A DNA stretch of 12,209 nucleotides, taken from GWF2-50-93 sp041666985. GTDB lineage: Bacteria > Verrucomicrobiota > Lentisphaeria > Victivallales > GWF2-50-93. The DNA lies in the NCBI GenBank assembly GCA_041666985.1, contig JBAYFV010000082.1, forward strand, positions 1 through 12,209, written 5' to 3'. Shown here in pieces: positions 6,719 to 12,209 of the stretch. Numbering within the stretch: the stretch's first letter is position 1; every line of letters starts with the position of its first letter. Below the pieces are notes generated by a model. That model was given only the letters and a program-made list of their open reading frames with translations. It did not search any database and was not told the origin of the DNA. The translations under genes and the position numbers were made by a program.

Positions 6719-8194
6719 TTACCTGCCCCTTATACCGTTCATGAGTTTCTCGAATTGCGGACGGTGTTCATCAACAACCCTGTTGCTCAATTCGAAAAGG
6801 CGGGACATGTCAATCGCCTCGCGTCTGTGCCAGTGCTTGAGATCGTCAAGGTCAACGACTGCGACACCGGGAATGAGTTTATTGAATTCCGGAGACACGT
6901 TTCTCGGTATGCCAAGGTCAATGATGAGAATTTTCTTTGTCTGATCCATGAACGGGGCATGTCCGCTGTGAATGAGATATGCGGAAGTTGTAGCCACGGA
7001 AACTATTATATCCGCACGATTAAGGTGATCCTTTATTTCATTCAACGTGCAAATCTTCATTTTCCCGGCTTTGACTTTTTCAAGGGATGGCGGATTGATG
7101 TGGTAGCACCAGGTCAAGGAACATCCTTCATCTGCAATTTTTCCGGCAATCGCCTGCCCGATTATTCCAGTTCCGATAAGCAGGACATTCTTGTTTTTCA
7201 TGTCCGGGAAAATGTCCTTCATATATTTTACGGAGAGATCTTCAATTTCAAAGGCCGTGAAAAGCGGTTCGACAATCTGCCTGACATGCTTGGAGAGATG
7301 CATGGTGTTGTCAAACCAGTCCTGCAGCATGCTTCCGGCCCACCCCTTGTTTTTACAGTAGTCCAGACCGCTTTTAAGCTGTGAAGTTATATGCTTTTCA
7401 CCTGGGGTCTGAGACATGAGGCCGGAACATACGAAAGAGAAGTGTCCGAACGCATCGAAGCCTTTCTTGACATAAAACGAGTCCTCGTTGATTCCTTCGA
7501 AGCCGAGAATCTTGAACAGGAGTTTCTCGAGTGATTCCGACGGAGAGATAAATGCGGCCAATTCAATTCTGTTGCATGTGTTAATAAGCATGAATTCGTG
7601 GACGCCAATCAGCTTTGAAAGCATTTCCCCGGCATTGTCGAACTTGTCACCGACAAGATGCAGGGGTTCCCTTTCCTTCAGTGACATGTAATTCTGGTCA
7701 GTACCGATTATAATCATTTCAGTCTTATCCGTGAACTCGAGATGGCGAGAGAGATTTTCCTTTATCATTCTTGTGCGTCTGCAGGCGGCGCCGTCAGTTG
7801 AAACAGAAACAGTCACGCCATTCTTCTCAATGCTTGCCGGAGTAATGAAAACCCCGTCTTTCCAGTTTTCATCGATTGCGCAACAGAGGATCTTCCTGTG
7901 ATTGCAGTCCTTCAGTATCCTTGCATTGAGTTTTTTGTCGTCAGTGGCTGCAAAAACCAGAAAAAAACCGTCAACGTCCCCTTCCTGGTATTCTCTTTGA
8001 ATTAAAGATACGGCGCCTTTTGATACAAGTTCTTTTATTTCATTTGAGACACCGGGGGAGACAACCGCAATGTCAGCGGATACCCTCGTCAGGTTGCCTA
8101 TTTTCCGGGCTGCCACTTTCCCAGCACCCACCACAAGACATTTTCTGCCCCTGAGCAGAAGATTGATCGGAAATGTTTTCTGTTCGGTTTTCAT
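6719..8194 (-). CDS. hemA: Fusion of precorrin-2 dehydrogenase (Met8/SirC) and glutamyl-tRNA reductase (HemA)
   Basis: The 491-residue protein joins two tetrapyrrole enzymes. Residues 8-150 match the NAD+-binding part of CysG/Met8: FPINLLLRGRKCLVVGAGKV, ATDD, and AIDENWKDGVFITPA with Asp108 at the known catalytic aspartate position. Residues 159-491 are glutamyl-tRNA reductase: IIGTDQNYMSLKERE, NTCNRIEL with catalytic Cys207, PGEKHITSQ, the Rossmann loop GTGIIG (341-346) and IDLGIPRNVSPEF. The first half oxidises precorrin-2 to sirohydrochlorin; the second reduces glutamyl-tRNA to glutamate-1-semialdehyde. Both halves are short: the Met8 helical tail is missing, and HemA ends soon after the NADPH domain, lacking most of the dimerisation helix region. 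I start at the ATG at 8194, where homology begins, not the GTG at 8260, whose extra 22 residues look noncoding. It is divergent from the B12 operon. Confidence 0.9.
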   Translation of the reverse strand: MKTEQKTFPINLLLRGRKCLVVGAGKVAARKIGNLTRVSADIAVVSPGVSNEIKELVSKGAVSLIQREYQEGDVDGFFLVFAATDDKKLNARILKDCNHRKILCCAIDENWKDGVFITPASIEKNGVTVSVSTDGAACRRTRMIKENLSRHLEFTDKTEMIIIGTDQNYMSLKEREPLHLVGDKFDNAGEMLSKLIGVHEFMLINTCNRIELAAFISPSESLEKLLFKILGFEGINEDSFYVKKGFDAFGHFSFVCSGLMSQTPGEKHITSQLKSGLDYCKNKGWAGSMLQDWFDNTMHLSKHVRQIVEPLFTAFEIEDLSVKYMKDIFPDMKNKNVLLIGTGIIGQAIAGKIADEGCSLTWCYHINPPSLEKVKAGKMKICTLNEIKDHLNRADIIVSVATTSAYLIHSGHAPFMDQTKKILIIDLGIPRNVSPEFNKLIPGVAVVDLDDLKHWHRREAIDMSRLFELSNRVVDEHRPQFEKLMNGIRGR

Positions 8195-8263
8195 TTTTTT
8201 TCGCCGAGACCCAGTTAAAGTGCGGTTAGAAGACGGATATTGATGAATTAACGACTCCACTCT

Positions 8264-8291
8264 AATCTACGCAGCTGCGAAAAAAAATCAA
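8264..8291 (-). promoter_or_regulatory. Candidate hemA-fusion promoter with palindromic spacer
   Basis: On the minus strand TTGATT (8291-8286) and TAGATT (8269-8264) are 16 bases apart. The spacer contains the perfect palindrome CGCAGCTGCG (8270-8279), a possible repressor site. A start near 8257 would leave the upstream GTG at 8260 untranscribed and agrees with the ATG at 8194. The same TAGATT -10 hexamer occurs before mntP. Confidence 0.4.
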
Positions 8292-8295
8292 TTAC

Positions 8296-8326
8296 TTGAA
8301 AAAACAAGTTTGCAGTTCATTATATG
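8296..8326 (+). promoter_or_regulatory. Candidate promoter of the riboswitch-led B12 operon
   Basis: TTGAAA (8296-8301) lies 17-19 bases before the overlapping candidates ATTATA/TATATG (8319-8326). This places the transcript start just before the riboswitch. The -10 match is imperfect and its register is ambiguous. Confidence 0.4.
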
Positions 8327-8340
8327 CTCCGTATGCAAAT

Positions 8341-8531
8341 GCGATGGTTTCTGCCGATAATGAGGCAGATAGGGAATACGGTAAAATCCGTAGCGGTCCC
8401 GCCGCTGTAACCGGGGACGACATCTCGCAAGGGTTCTGGTCATGGACAGAGCCCTAAAGCCACTGCTCTCCAAGGGAGAACGGGAAGGTGTAGATGAAGA
8501 ATGAACCGGGAGCCAGAACACCACCCGTCGC
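8341..8531 (+). promoter_or_regulatory. Cobalamin riboswitch
   Basis: The conserved cobalamin aptamer elements appear in order. Stem CTGCC/GGCAG is at 8351-8355 and 8364-8368. AGGGAATACGGT and AAAATCCG are followed by GCGGTCCCGCCGCTGTAA. Then come AAGCCACTG, CGGGAAGGTG, a TGAAGAATGAACC stretch, and the B12 box GGGAGCCAGAACACC. The closing stem can pair GCGA (8341-8344) with TCGC (8528-8531). A GCCCC/GGGGC hairpin (8546-8550 with 8559-8563) and the strong terminator at 8596-8625 form the likely expression platform. Binding of adenosylcobalamin or another cobalamin should reduce transcription of cbiK and the genes after it. The edges are approximate. Confidence 0.95.
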
Positions 8532-8595
8532 AGGAACGGCTGTATGCCCCCGCGGTCAGGGGCTGTCCAGCAAATGTATTCTTTTGTGAAATTTC

Positions 8596-8625
8596 GCCCG
8601 GACCGCAAGGTTCGGGCTTTTTTTT
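8596..8625 (+). terminator. Intrinsic terminator of the cobalamin riboswitch
   Basis: GCCCGGACC (8596-8604), a GCAA tetraloop and GGTTCGGGC (8609-8617, one G-T pair) form a nine-base-pair stem followed at once by eight T residues. It lies between the riboswitch and the cbiK start, so it is the expected attenuator: formed when cobalamin is bound, avoided when it is not. The pairing that would act as antiterminator is not clear to me. Confidence 0.9.
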
Positions 8626-8654
8626 ATTTTAACAACATTAGACGGGAGAACAGC

Positions 8655-9515
8655 ATGAGCAGGATATTAGTTTTGGTTCTTATGACATTATCATGTGTGC
8701 TGTACTCGCAAGAACAATCCGAACCGAAGGGGAAAAACATGGATGCAATACTTTTGGTGACATTTGGAACCAGCGATCAGGAGGCCAGAAAGGGTTTTGC
8801 CAATATTGAAAGGCTTGCAAGAGCAAAATTCCCCGGTTATGAAATACGTTGGGCATACACATCGGAAATGATAAGGAAAAAGCTGGCGAAGAAAGCCGAG
8901 TTGTTCGATTCCCCCGAACAGGCCATGAAGAAACTTAGAGAAGCCGGCATCAGGAAAGTTTTTGTCCAGTCACTTCACATAATCCCCGGAGCGGAATTCA
9001 ACGAGATCGCGAAAGCCGTGTCTCAATTCAAAAATGATTTAGTGGAAATAACAGTGAGCCCCCCTCTTCTCAATTCAATGGATGACGTAAGGAAAAGCGT
9101 CAGGATCATGCTTTCAAAAGTGCCTTCCGAACGCAGAAAGGAGGATGCGGTTCTTTTCATGGGACATGGTTCGGGGAAGCATCCTTCCGACATGATTTAC
9201 GTGGCCGTTGCCTATGACATGGGGAAGTCCGGCGGCAATGCATTCCTTGCGACTGTCGAAGGCAATCCGACTTTCAATGAAATCCTTGCCCAGTTCAAGG
9301 AGAAGAAAATCAAGAAGGTCTATCTGATGCCGTTCATGTCGGTCGCCGGAGATCATGCTAAGAACGATATGGCCGGAGACGATCCAGATTCCTGGAAATC
9401 AATTCTCGCAAAAAACGGGATTGAATCGGTCCCCGTAATGAAGGGAATGGCCGAATATGATGAGATTGTCAACATCTGGCTGGAGCACTTAGATAAAACA
9501 ATAAAAGGCTTGTAG
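8655..9515 (+). CDS. cbiK: Sirohydrochlorin cobaltochelatase CbiK with N-terminal signal peptide
   Basis: CbiK inserts Co2+ into sirohydrochlorin, the committing step of anaerobic cobalamin synthesis. From the ATG at 8655 the product has 286 residues; GGGAGA (8644-8649) five bases upstream supports this start. Residues 1-19 look like a Sec signal (MSRILVLVLMTLSCVLYSQ), predicting a periplasmic protein as known for Desulfovibrio CbiK. TLSC is a poor lipobox. The catalytic part begins at Met29 with DAILLVTFGTSDQEARKGF. Two metal-ligand histidines are visible: His171 in FMGHGSGKH and His234 in VAGDHAKNDMAGDD. Their spacing of 63 agrees with the histidine pair of characterised CbiK (about 62). 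Met29 matches the start of cytoplasmic homologues and has its own Shine-Dalgarno, so two forms may be made. It is the first gene after the riboswitch and terminator. Confidence 0.93.
   Translation: MSRILVLVLMTLSCVLYSQEQSEPKGKNMDAILLVTFGTSDQEARKGFANIERLARAKFPGYEIRWAYTSEMIRKKLAKKAELFDSPEQAMKKLREAGIRKVFVQSLHIIPGAEFNEIAKAVSQFKNDLVEITVSPPLLNSMDDVRKSVRIMLSKVPSERRKEDAVLFMGHGSGKHPSDMIYVAVAYDMGKSGGNAFLATVEGNPTFNEILAQFKEKKIKKVYLMPFMSVAGDHAKNDMAGDDPDSWKSILAKNGIESVPVMKGMAEYDEIVNIWLEHLDKTIKGL
8727..8741 (+). promoter_or_regulatory. Internal ribosome site and second start of cbiK
   Basis: AAGGGG (8727-8732) lies six bases before an in-frame ATG at 8739-8741 (codon 29). Initiation here would make a 258-residue CbiK without the signal peptide, close to the length of cytoplasmic CbiK (264 residues in Salmonella, from memory). 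Confidence 0.5.
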
Positions 9516-9593
9516 TAGCGCAATTTATTGCGCGTTCTTGGAATAGGGCGGAAACATCCGTTAGAACACAGACAAGATGCCTGTGCTACCACT
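9511..9593. repeat. Dispersed palindromic repeat, copy between cbiK and cbiL
   Basis: This unit starts with TGTAGTAGCGCAATTTATTG within and just after the cbiK stop codon and ends GATGCCTGTGCTACCAC. Its arms pair imperfectly (GTAGTAGCGC with the inverted GTGCTACCAC). The left arm repeats at 11284-11310 and, more loosely, at 2720-2743. Translation of its right arm gives the HRQDACATT peptide that often appears in spurious proteins of repeat-rich genomes. It separates two genes of one apparent operon and ends just before the cbiL Shine-Dalgarno. Confidence 0.75.
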
Positions 9594-9606
9594 AATCAGG
9601 GGAAAA

Positions 9607-10317
9607 ATGAAAAAAAACAAAAAAAAGGGCGTCTTCTACGGGATCGGGGTCGGCCCCGGCGATCCGGAACTTGTAACCGTAAAAGCCGTAAAAACACTCA
9701 GGAAAGTCAAATACGTCTTTGAAGCCACATCCACTGCGGAAAAGGAAAGCATCGCCGGCAGGATCGCAAGGGAATATTATTCCAAATCTGCAAAATTCAT
9801 GACACTCGCCTTCCCGATGGTCAACGATGCCGGAACAAGAAACGAGGCGTGGAAAAAGAATGCCGGAATTGTAGCTGAAAAGCTCATGTCAGGGCACGAC
9901 TGCGCTTTCGTTACGATCGGGGATCCGATGATTTACAGCACATGCTCATATCTTCTGACTGAACTGAGGAAAATTGTTCCGTCACTGAAAGCTGAAATCA
10001 TTCCCGGAATAACTTCATTCCAGACGGCTGCGGCAAAGGCCCAGGAACCTTTGGCCGAGGATCGCGAGACGCTGACGGTAATCCCTTCATTCTCCTCAGA
10101 AGCGCTAAAAGATCTGAAAAAGCATCGTTCGGGAACTGTCGTGCTTATGAAGGCGTTCAGGACAAAGAAGGAAATAATCAGATACATCATGAAGAATAAG
10201 AACAAATCAATATTCGCATCGAAATTATGCCTTGACGGCGAACTTGTCACATCGGATATGGCGCTCGCCGGAAAATCACCGGAAGAATACCTGTCGCTGT
10301 TTATCATAAAGGAATAG
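9607..10317 (+). CDS. cbiL: Cobalt-precorrin-2 C20-methyltransferase CbiL
   Basis: CbiL transfers a methyl group from S-adenosylmethionine to C20 of cobalt-precorrin-2, the step after cobalt insertion by CbiK. The 236-residue product has the tetrapyrrole methyltransferase layout: a glycine-rich N-terminal motif GVGPGDPEL (14-22), then VTIGDPMIYSTCSYL, which is typical of the CbiL/CobI subgroup, and IIPGITSFQTAAA. I start at the ATG at 9607, which has AGGGG (9598-9602) four bases upstream. The in-frame ATG at 9577 lies inside the palindromic repeat and adds MPVLPLIRGK, which does not look like protein. The lysine-rich N-terminus (MKKNKKK) is slightly unusual. Seven bases separate the stop from the next gene, so the two are co-transcribed. 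The wider methyltransferase family is certain; CbiL is preferred from the motifs and the neighbouring cbiK. Confidence 0.9.
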   Translation: MKKNKKKGVFYGIGVGPGDPELVTVKAVKTLRKVKYVFEATSTAEKESIAGRIAREYYSKSAKFMTLAFPMVNDAGTRNEAWKKNAGIVAEKLMSGHDCAFVTIGDPMIYSTCSYLLTELRKIVPSLKAEIIPGITSFQTAAAKAQEPLAEDRETLTVIPSFSSEALKDLKKHRSGTVVLMKAFRTKKEIIRYIMKNKNKSIFASKLCLDGELVTSDMALAGKSPEEYLSLFIIKE

Positions 10318-10324
10318 ACACATT

Positions 10325-11272
10325 ATGCACGGACATGAATTCACATTGACAGCCATACTCCGGTCGTCGGGATGGATTCTTCTTGCCGTGGCAACAGGCG
10401 CATTCGTCGCCAACGTCCTTGAAAGCAGGAACTGGACAGGCTTCATATCTTTCATGACAAAACCTCTCCTGAAATTCAGCCGCCTGCCCGGAGTCTGCGG
10501 AGTCTCATTTGCCACCGCCTTTTTTTCAAACAACGCGGCAGGAAGCATGATCGCAACAGCTCACGCGGAGGGGAAAATCACCAAGAGGGAAATGTTCATA
10601 TGCGCCATTACAAACTCATTTCCGGCGAAATTCAAACATATGCTCAGACCTTCCGTAGTAATCATCCCGCTCCTTGGATTCACGGCAATACTTTATCTTG
10701 CGATTCAGCTGATTCTTGAAATCCTCCAGGTATTGCTGGTCTTTTCTTTCGGAAGAAGAGAATCTGCTGAAGACACGAACAATTATGAACCCGTGAAAAA
10801 AGAAATCCCAACATGGGATGAAACATTCAAGAAGTCTTTAAAATCTACAGGGAAAATCCTGATACGCGTGATACTGATCACACTTCCCATCTTCATTTTC
10901 GTAGCCTATCTCGGCGACAAAGGCGTGTTCAGGAAGCTCGAAAAAAAGATTCCGCAGGATCTCCAGACAGTCCTCTCTCCGGAGATAATCGCAATAATGA
11001 GTTCGAAAATGGGGGGGCTTGTCAGTTCGGCAACGGTCGCAGCGAAAATGAGCCATGACGGCAAGGTGTCAATGCTGCAAATCCTAATTGCACTGATGGC
11101 GGCAAACATCATAACAATTCCATTTAGCGCCCTGCGGAGAAATCTTCCGACTGCGGTGGGCATTTTCCCGAAACGCGACGGGCTGTGGATCGTCGGGACA
11201 ACGCAGGGCTTGCGTTTTATGTTTAATTTCGTCGCACTGGCACTCTTGATTTTCATTCAGCTGAAAATGTGA
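10325..11272 (+). CDS. Polytopic membrane protein, nucleoside-recognition/Gate-like, in the B12 operon
   Basis: The 315-residue protein has about seven to eight hydrophobic segments, including residues 15-32, 56-78, 109-142, 177-197, 222-240, 249-270 and 297-313. A hydrophilic loop spans 143-175. From memory it resembles archaeal and bacterial membrane proteins labelled 'nucleoside recognition' (Gate domain). Two halves look related: FFSNNAAGSM...GKITKREM...NSFPAKF (66-103) and MGGLVSSATVAA...GKVSMLQI...NIITIPF (229-267). AAGGAA (10309-10314) lies ten bases before the ATG, and the gene follows cbiL after seven bases. Its place between cbiL and cbiC under a cobalamin riboswitch suggests transport of cobalt, a corrin precursor or a tetrapyrrole. 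That is inference; no metal-binding motif beyond the N-terminal MHGHEF is obvious. Confidence 0.75.
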   Translation: MHGHEFTLTAILRSSGWILLAVATGAFVANVLESRNWTGFISFMTKPLLKFSRLPGVCGVSFATAFFSNNAAGSMIATAHAEGKITKREMFICAITNSFPAKFKHMLRPSVVIIPLLGFTAILYLAIQLILEILQVLLVFSFGRRESAEDTNNYEPVKKEIPTWDETFKKSLKSTGKILIRVILITLPIFIFVAYLGDKGVFRKLEKKIPQDLQTVLSPEIIAIMSSKMGGLVSSATVAAKMSHDGKVSMLQILIALMAANIITIPFSALRRNLPTAVGIFPKRDGLWIVGTTQGLRFMFNFVALALLIFIQLKM

Positions 11273-11283
11273 TTATGACGCTC

Positions 11284-11361
11284 GTAGTAACGCAATTCAT
11301 TGCGCGTTCCAGGATTAAAGAAATAAGATGGGCGAGACGCCCTAAGGCGGGCTTTGCCCGC
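11284..11361. repeat. Repeat fragment and two GC hairpins between the membrane gene and cbiC
   Basis: GTAGTAACGCAATTCATTGC and the following GCGTTCC (11284-11310) repeat the left arm of the element at 9511. Two compact hairpins follow: GGGCG-AGA-CGCCC (11330-11342) and GCGGGC-TTT-GCCCGC (11347-11361). The second could slow or end transcription after the membrane gene, but no T tract follows. The full right arm seen at 9511-9593 is absent, so this is a partial copy. Confidence 0.65.
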
Positions 11362-11368
11362 AACCCAA

Positions 11369-11400
11369 ACTCGAAATCCGAATATCGAAATTCGAAACAA
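11369..11400. repeat. A-rich TCGAAA repeat tract
   Basis: Short degenerate units (TCGAAAT, TCGAAAT, TCGAAAC) follow one another just before cbiC. The tract resembles the longer TCCAAA/TCAAAC tract at the right edge and belongs to the same low-complexity class. Confidence 0.5.
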
Positions 11401-11417
11401 TAAAAAGAATCAAGACA

Positions 11418-12080
11418 ATGGAAAAAACAACCAATCCATATACGGACATAAAATGGGACATGACTGCGGAGCAGATTGAAGCTGAAAGTTTCCGCATCAT
11501 TGAAAAGGAGTTCCCTGATCCTCCGTTCAGAGGCCCTGAATGGAAAATCGCACGAAGGCTCATCCACACCTGCGCCGATTTCTCGATATGCGAAAATCTT
11601 GTCTTCAGAAACAACCCCATACAGGCGGCTCTGAAAGCCATCTCCAACGGAGCCGTCATCTACTGCGATTCAAACATGATAAAAAGCGGAATATCCGTCC
11701 AGAAACTCAAAATGTTAAGTCCGTCATACTCAAGAGATTCGATTCACTGCTACATATCGGACAGCGACGTTGCGGAAGACGCGGGGAAACACGGGACGAC
11801 ACGCGCACTAGCCTCACTAAAAAAAGCCGAGGCGATTCTTGACGGTGCAATTGTACTAATCGGAAATGCCCCCCTAGCCCTAGCGGGGATTGCAAAACTG
11901 AGCTTCGAAAAGAACATCATGCCCGCCGTAATAATAGGAATGCCTGTCGGATTTGTCAATGTAGTCGAATCGAAAGTCCTGCTCTCAAAAACAGACATCC
12001 CGCACATAACCATTGAGGGGCGTCGCGGAGGAAGTACGCTGGCAGTCGCAACACTTCATGCTATAATGGAGAAGAATTAG
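11418..12080 (+). CDS. cbiC: Cobalt-precorrin-8 methylmutase CbiC
   Basis: CbiC moves the methyl group from C11 to C12 of cobalt-precorrin-8, giving cobyrinate, late in corrin ring synthesis. The 220-residue product is the usual family length. Catalytic His50 lies in RLIHTCADF. Other family motifs are GAVIYCDSNMIKSGI, LIGNAPLAL, PAVIIGMPVGFVNVVESK and the C-terminal EGRRGGSTLAVATLHAI. No Shine-Dalgarno is visible before the ATG; the upstream bases are A-rich. A 145-base gap full of repeats separates it from the membrane gene, so it may be read by read-through or from a promoter I could not identify. It acts several steps after CbiL, so the enzymes between them must be encoded elsewhere. Confidence 0.93.
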   Translation: MEKTTNPYTDIKWDMTAEQIEAESFRIIEKEFPDPPFRGPEWKIARRLIHTCADFSICENLVFRNNPIQAALKAISNGAVIYCDSNMIKSGISVQKLKMLSPSYSRDSIHCYISDSDVAEDAGKHGTTRALASLKKAEAILDGAIVLIGNAPLALAGIAKLSFEKNIMPAVIIGMPVGFVNVVESKVLLSKTDIPHITIEGRRGGSTLAVATLHAIMEKN

Positions 12081-12102
12081 GCGGCCAAGGGCCGCAACTT
12101 TT
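12081..12102 (+). terminator. Likely intrinsic terminator after cbiC
   Basis: GCGGCC-AAG-GGCCGC (12081-12095) begins directly after the cbiC TAG and is followed by AACTTTT. The six-base-pair GC stem is strong but the T tract is short. It suggests the end of this transcription unit. Confidence 0.6.
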
Positions 12103-12104
12103 AA

Positions 12105-12209
12105 TACCAAAATAAATTCCAAACTTCAAACTCCAAGTACCAAACAATATTCAAAATAGAAAATTCCAAATTTCAAACAGATTCATAAAACAAAGAAAAG
12201 AACAGCCCT
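12105..12209. repeat. A-rich TTCCAAA/TTCAAAC low-complexity tract at the right edge
   Basis: From about 12105 the sequence is almost free of G and built from units such as TACCAAAA, TTCCAAAC, TTCAAACTCC, TACCAAAC, TTCCAAAT and TTCAAAC, spaced about 8-10 bases. It runs to near the window end. I see no gene in it. It looks like the degenerate intergenic tracts of repeat-rich uncultured bacterial genomes. Confidence 0.6.

Noticed and set aside
6698..7384. 228-residue open frame on the plus strand
   Set aside because: It lies wholly antisense to the well-conserved HemA domain and shows no recognisable protein features.
8195..8260. Upstream GTG start for the hemA fusion at 8260
   Set aside because: The extra 22 residues precede the conserved Met8 N-terminus, and the candidate promoter would start transcription near this codon.
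8544..8654. Extended cbiK frame starting at 8544
   Set aside because: It overlaps the riboswitch expression platform and terminator. The ATG at 8655 has a proper Shine-Dalgarno and begins a signal peptide.
9353..9592. Minus-strand frame and HRQDACATT-containing plus-strand frame over the repeat
   Set aside because: These are translations of the palindromic repeat and the antisense of cbiK, a known kind of spurious protein.
9577..9606. cbiL start at the ATG at 9577
   Set aside because: It lies inside the dispersed repeat. The ATG at 9607 has AGGGG correctly placed and begins close to the conserved domain.
12105..12209. CRISPR array at the right edge
   Set aside because: The units are short, degenerate and without constant repeats or unique spacers.

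Overview
This is a bacterial chromosomal segment with moderate G+C, Shine-Dalgarno sites at several genes and frequent AGG arginine codons. Between genes lie dispersed repeat remnants: three copies of a TAGTAGCGCAAT/ATTGCGCGTTC motif, one of them with a 'QDACAT'-coding arm, plus GGGCG-AGA-CGCCC hairpins and A-rich TTCCAAA/TTCGAAA tracts. From memory this clutter is common in the PVC group (Lentisphaerota, Kiritimatiellota, Verrucomicrobiota) and in Omnitrophota-like genomes. An anaerobe of that kind is my best guess, with low confidence. The vitamin B12 genes are of the anaerobic (early cobalt insertion) type, which agrees.

Layout. Positions 2-1912 (+) hold an NAD+-dependent DNA ligase (ligA) cut by the left edge. 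A promoter-like site precedes a manganese efflux pump (mntP, 2033-2596). The 370-base gap after mntP holds a palindromic repeat element. Two small overlapping genes follow (2967-3615): a short DUF5678-like protein and a retropepsin-like aspartyl protease. A long purL (3708-6668) comes next, with a PurS-like N-terminus and no glutaminase domain. Convergent to it, on the minus strand (6719-8194), is a fusion of precorrin-2 dehydrogenase (Met8/SirC type) with glutamyl-tRNA reductase (HemA).

A 460-base noncoding stretch (8195-8654) separates the divergent hemA fusion from a B12 operon. It holds two candidate promoters, a clear cobalamin riboswitch (about 8341-8531) and a strong intrinsic terminator (8596-8625). 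Downstream on the plus strand are cbiK (cobaltochelatase with a signal peptide and a second internal start), cbiL (cobalt-precorrin-2 C20-methyltransferase), a polytopic membrane protein of uncertain role, and cbiC (cobalt-precorrin-8 methylmutase). A hairpin follows, then an A-rich repeat tract to the right edge.

How the genes fit together. The fusion protein supplies two early tetrapyrrole activities, aminolevulinate precursor formation and oxidation of precorrin-2 to sirohydrochlorin. CbiK inserts cobalt into sirohydrochlorin, CbiL adds the C20 methyl group, and CbiC acts near the end of the corrin ring pathway. The intermediate steps are not encoded here. The riboswitch and terminator should shut off the cbi genes when cobalamin is plentiful. 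The most interesting points are the possible dual start of CbiK (exported versus cytoplasmic form), the shortened Met8-HemA fusion, the unassigned two-fold-repeat membrane protein inside the B12 operon, the small protease gene pair, and the nested palindromic repeats.
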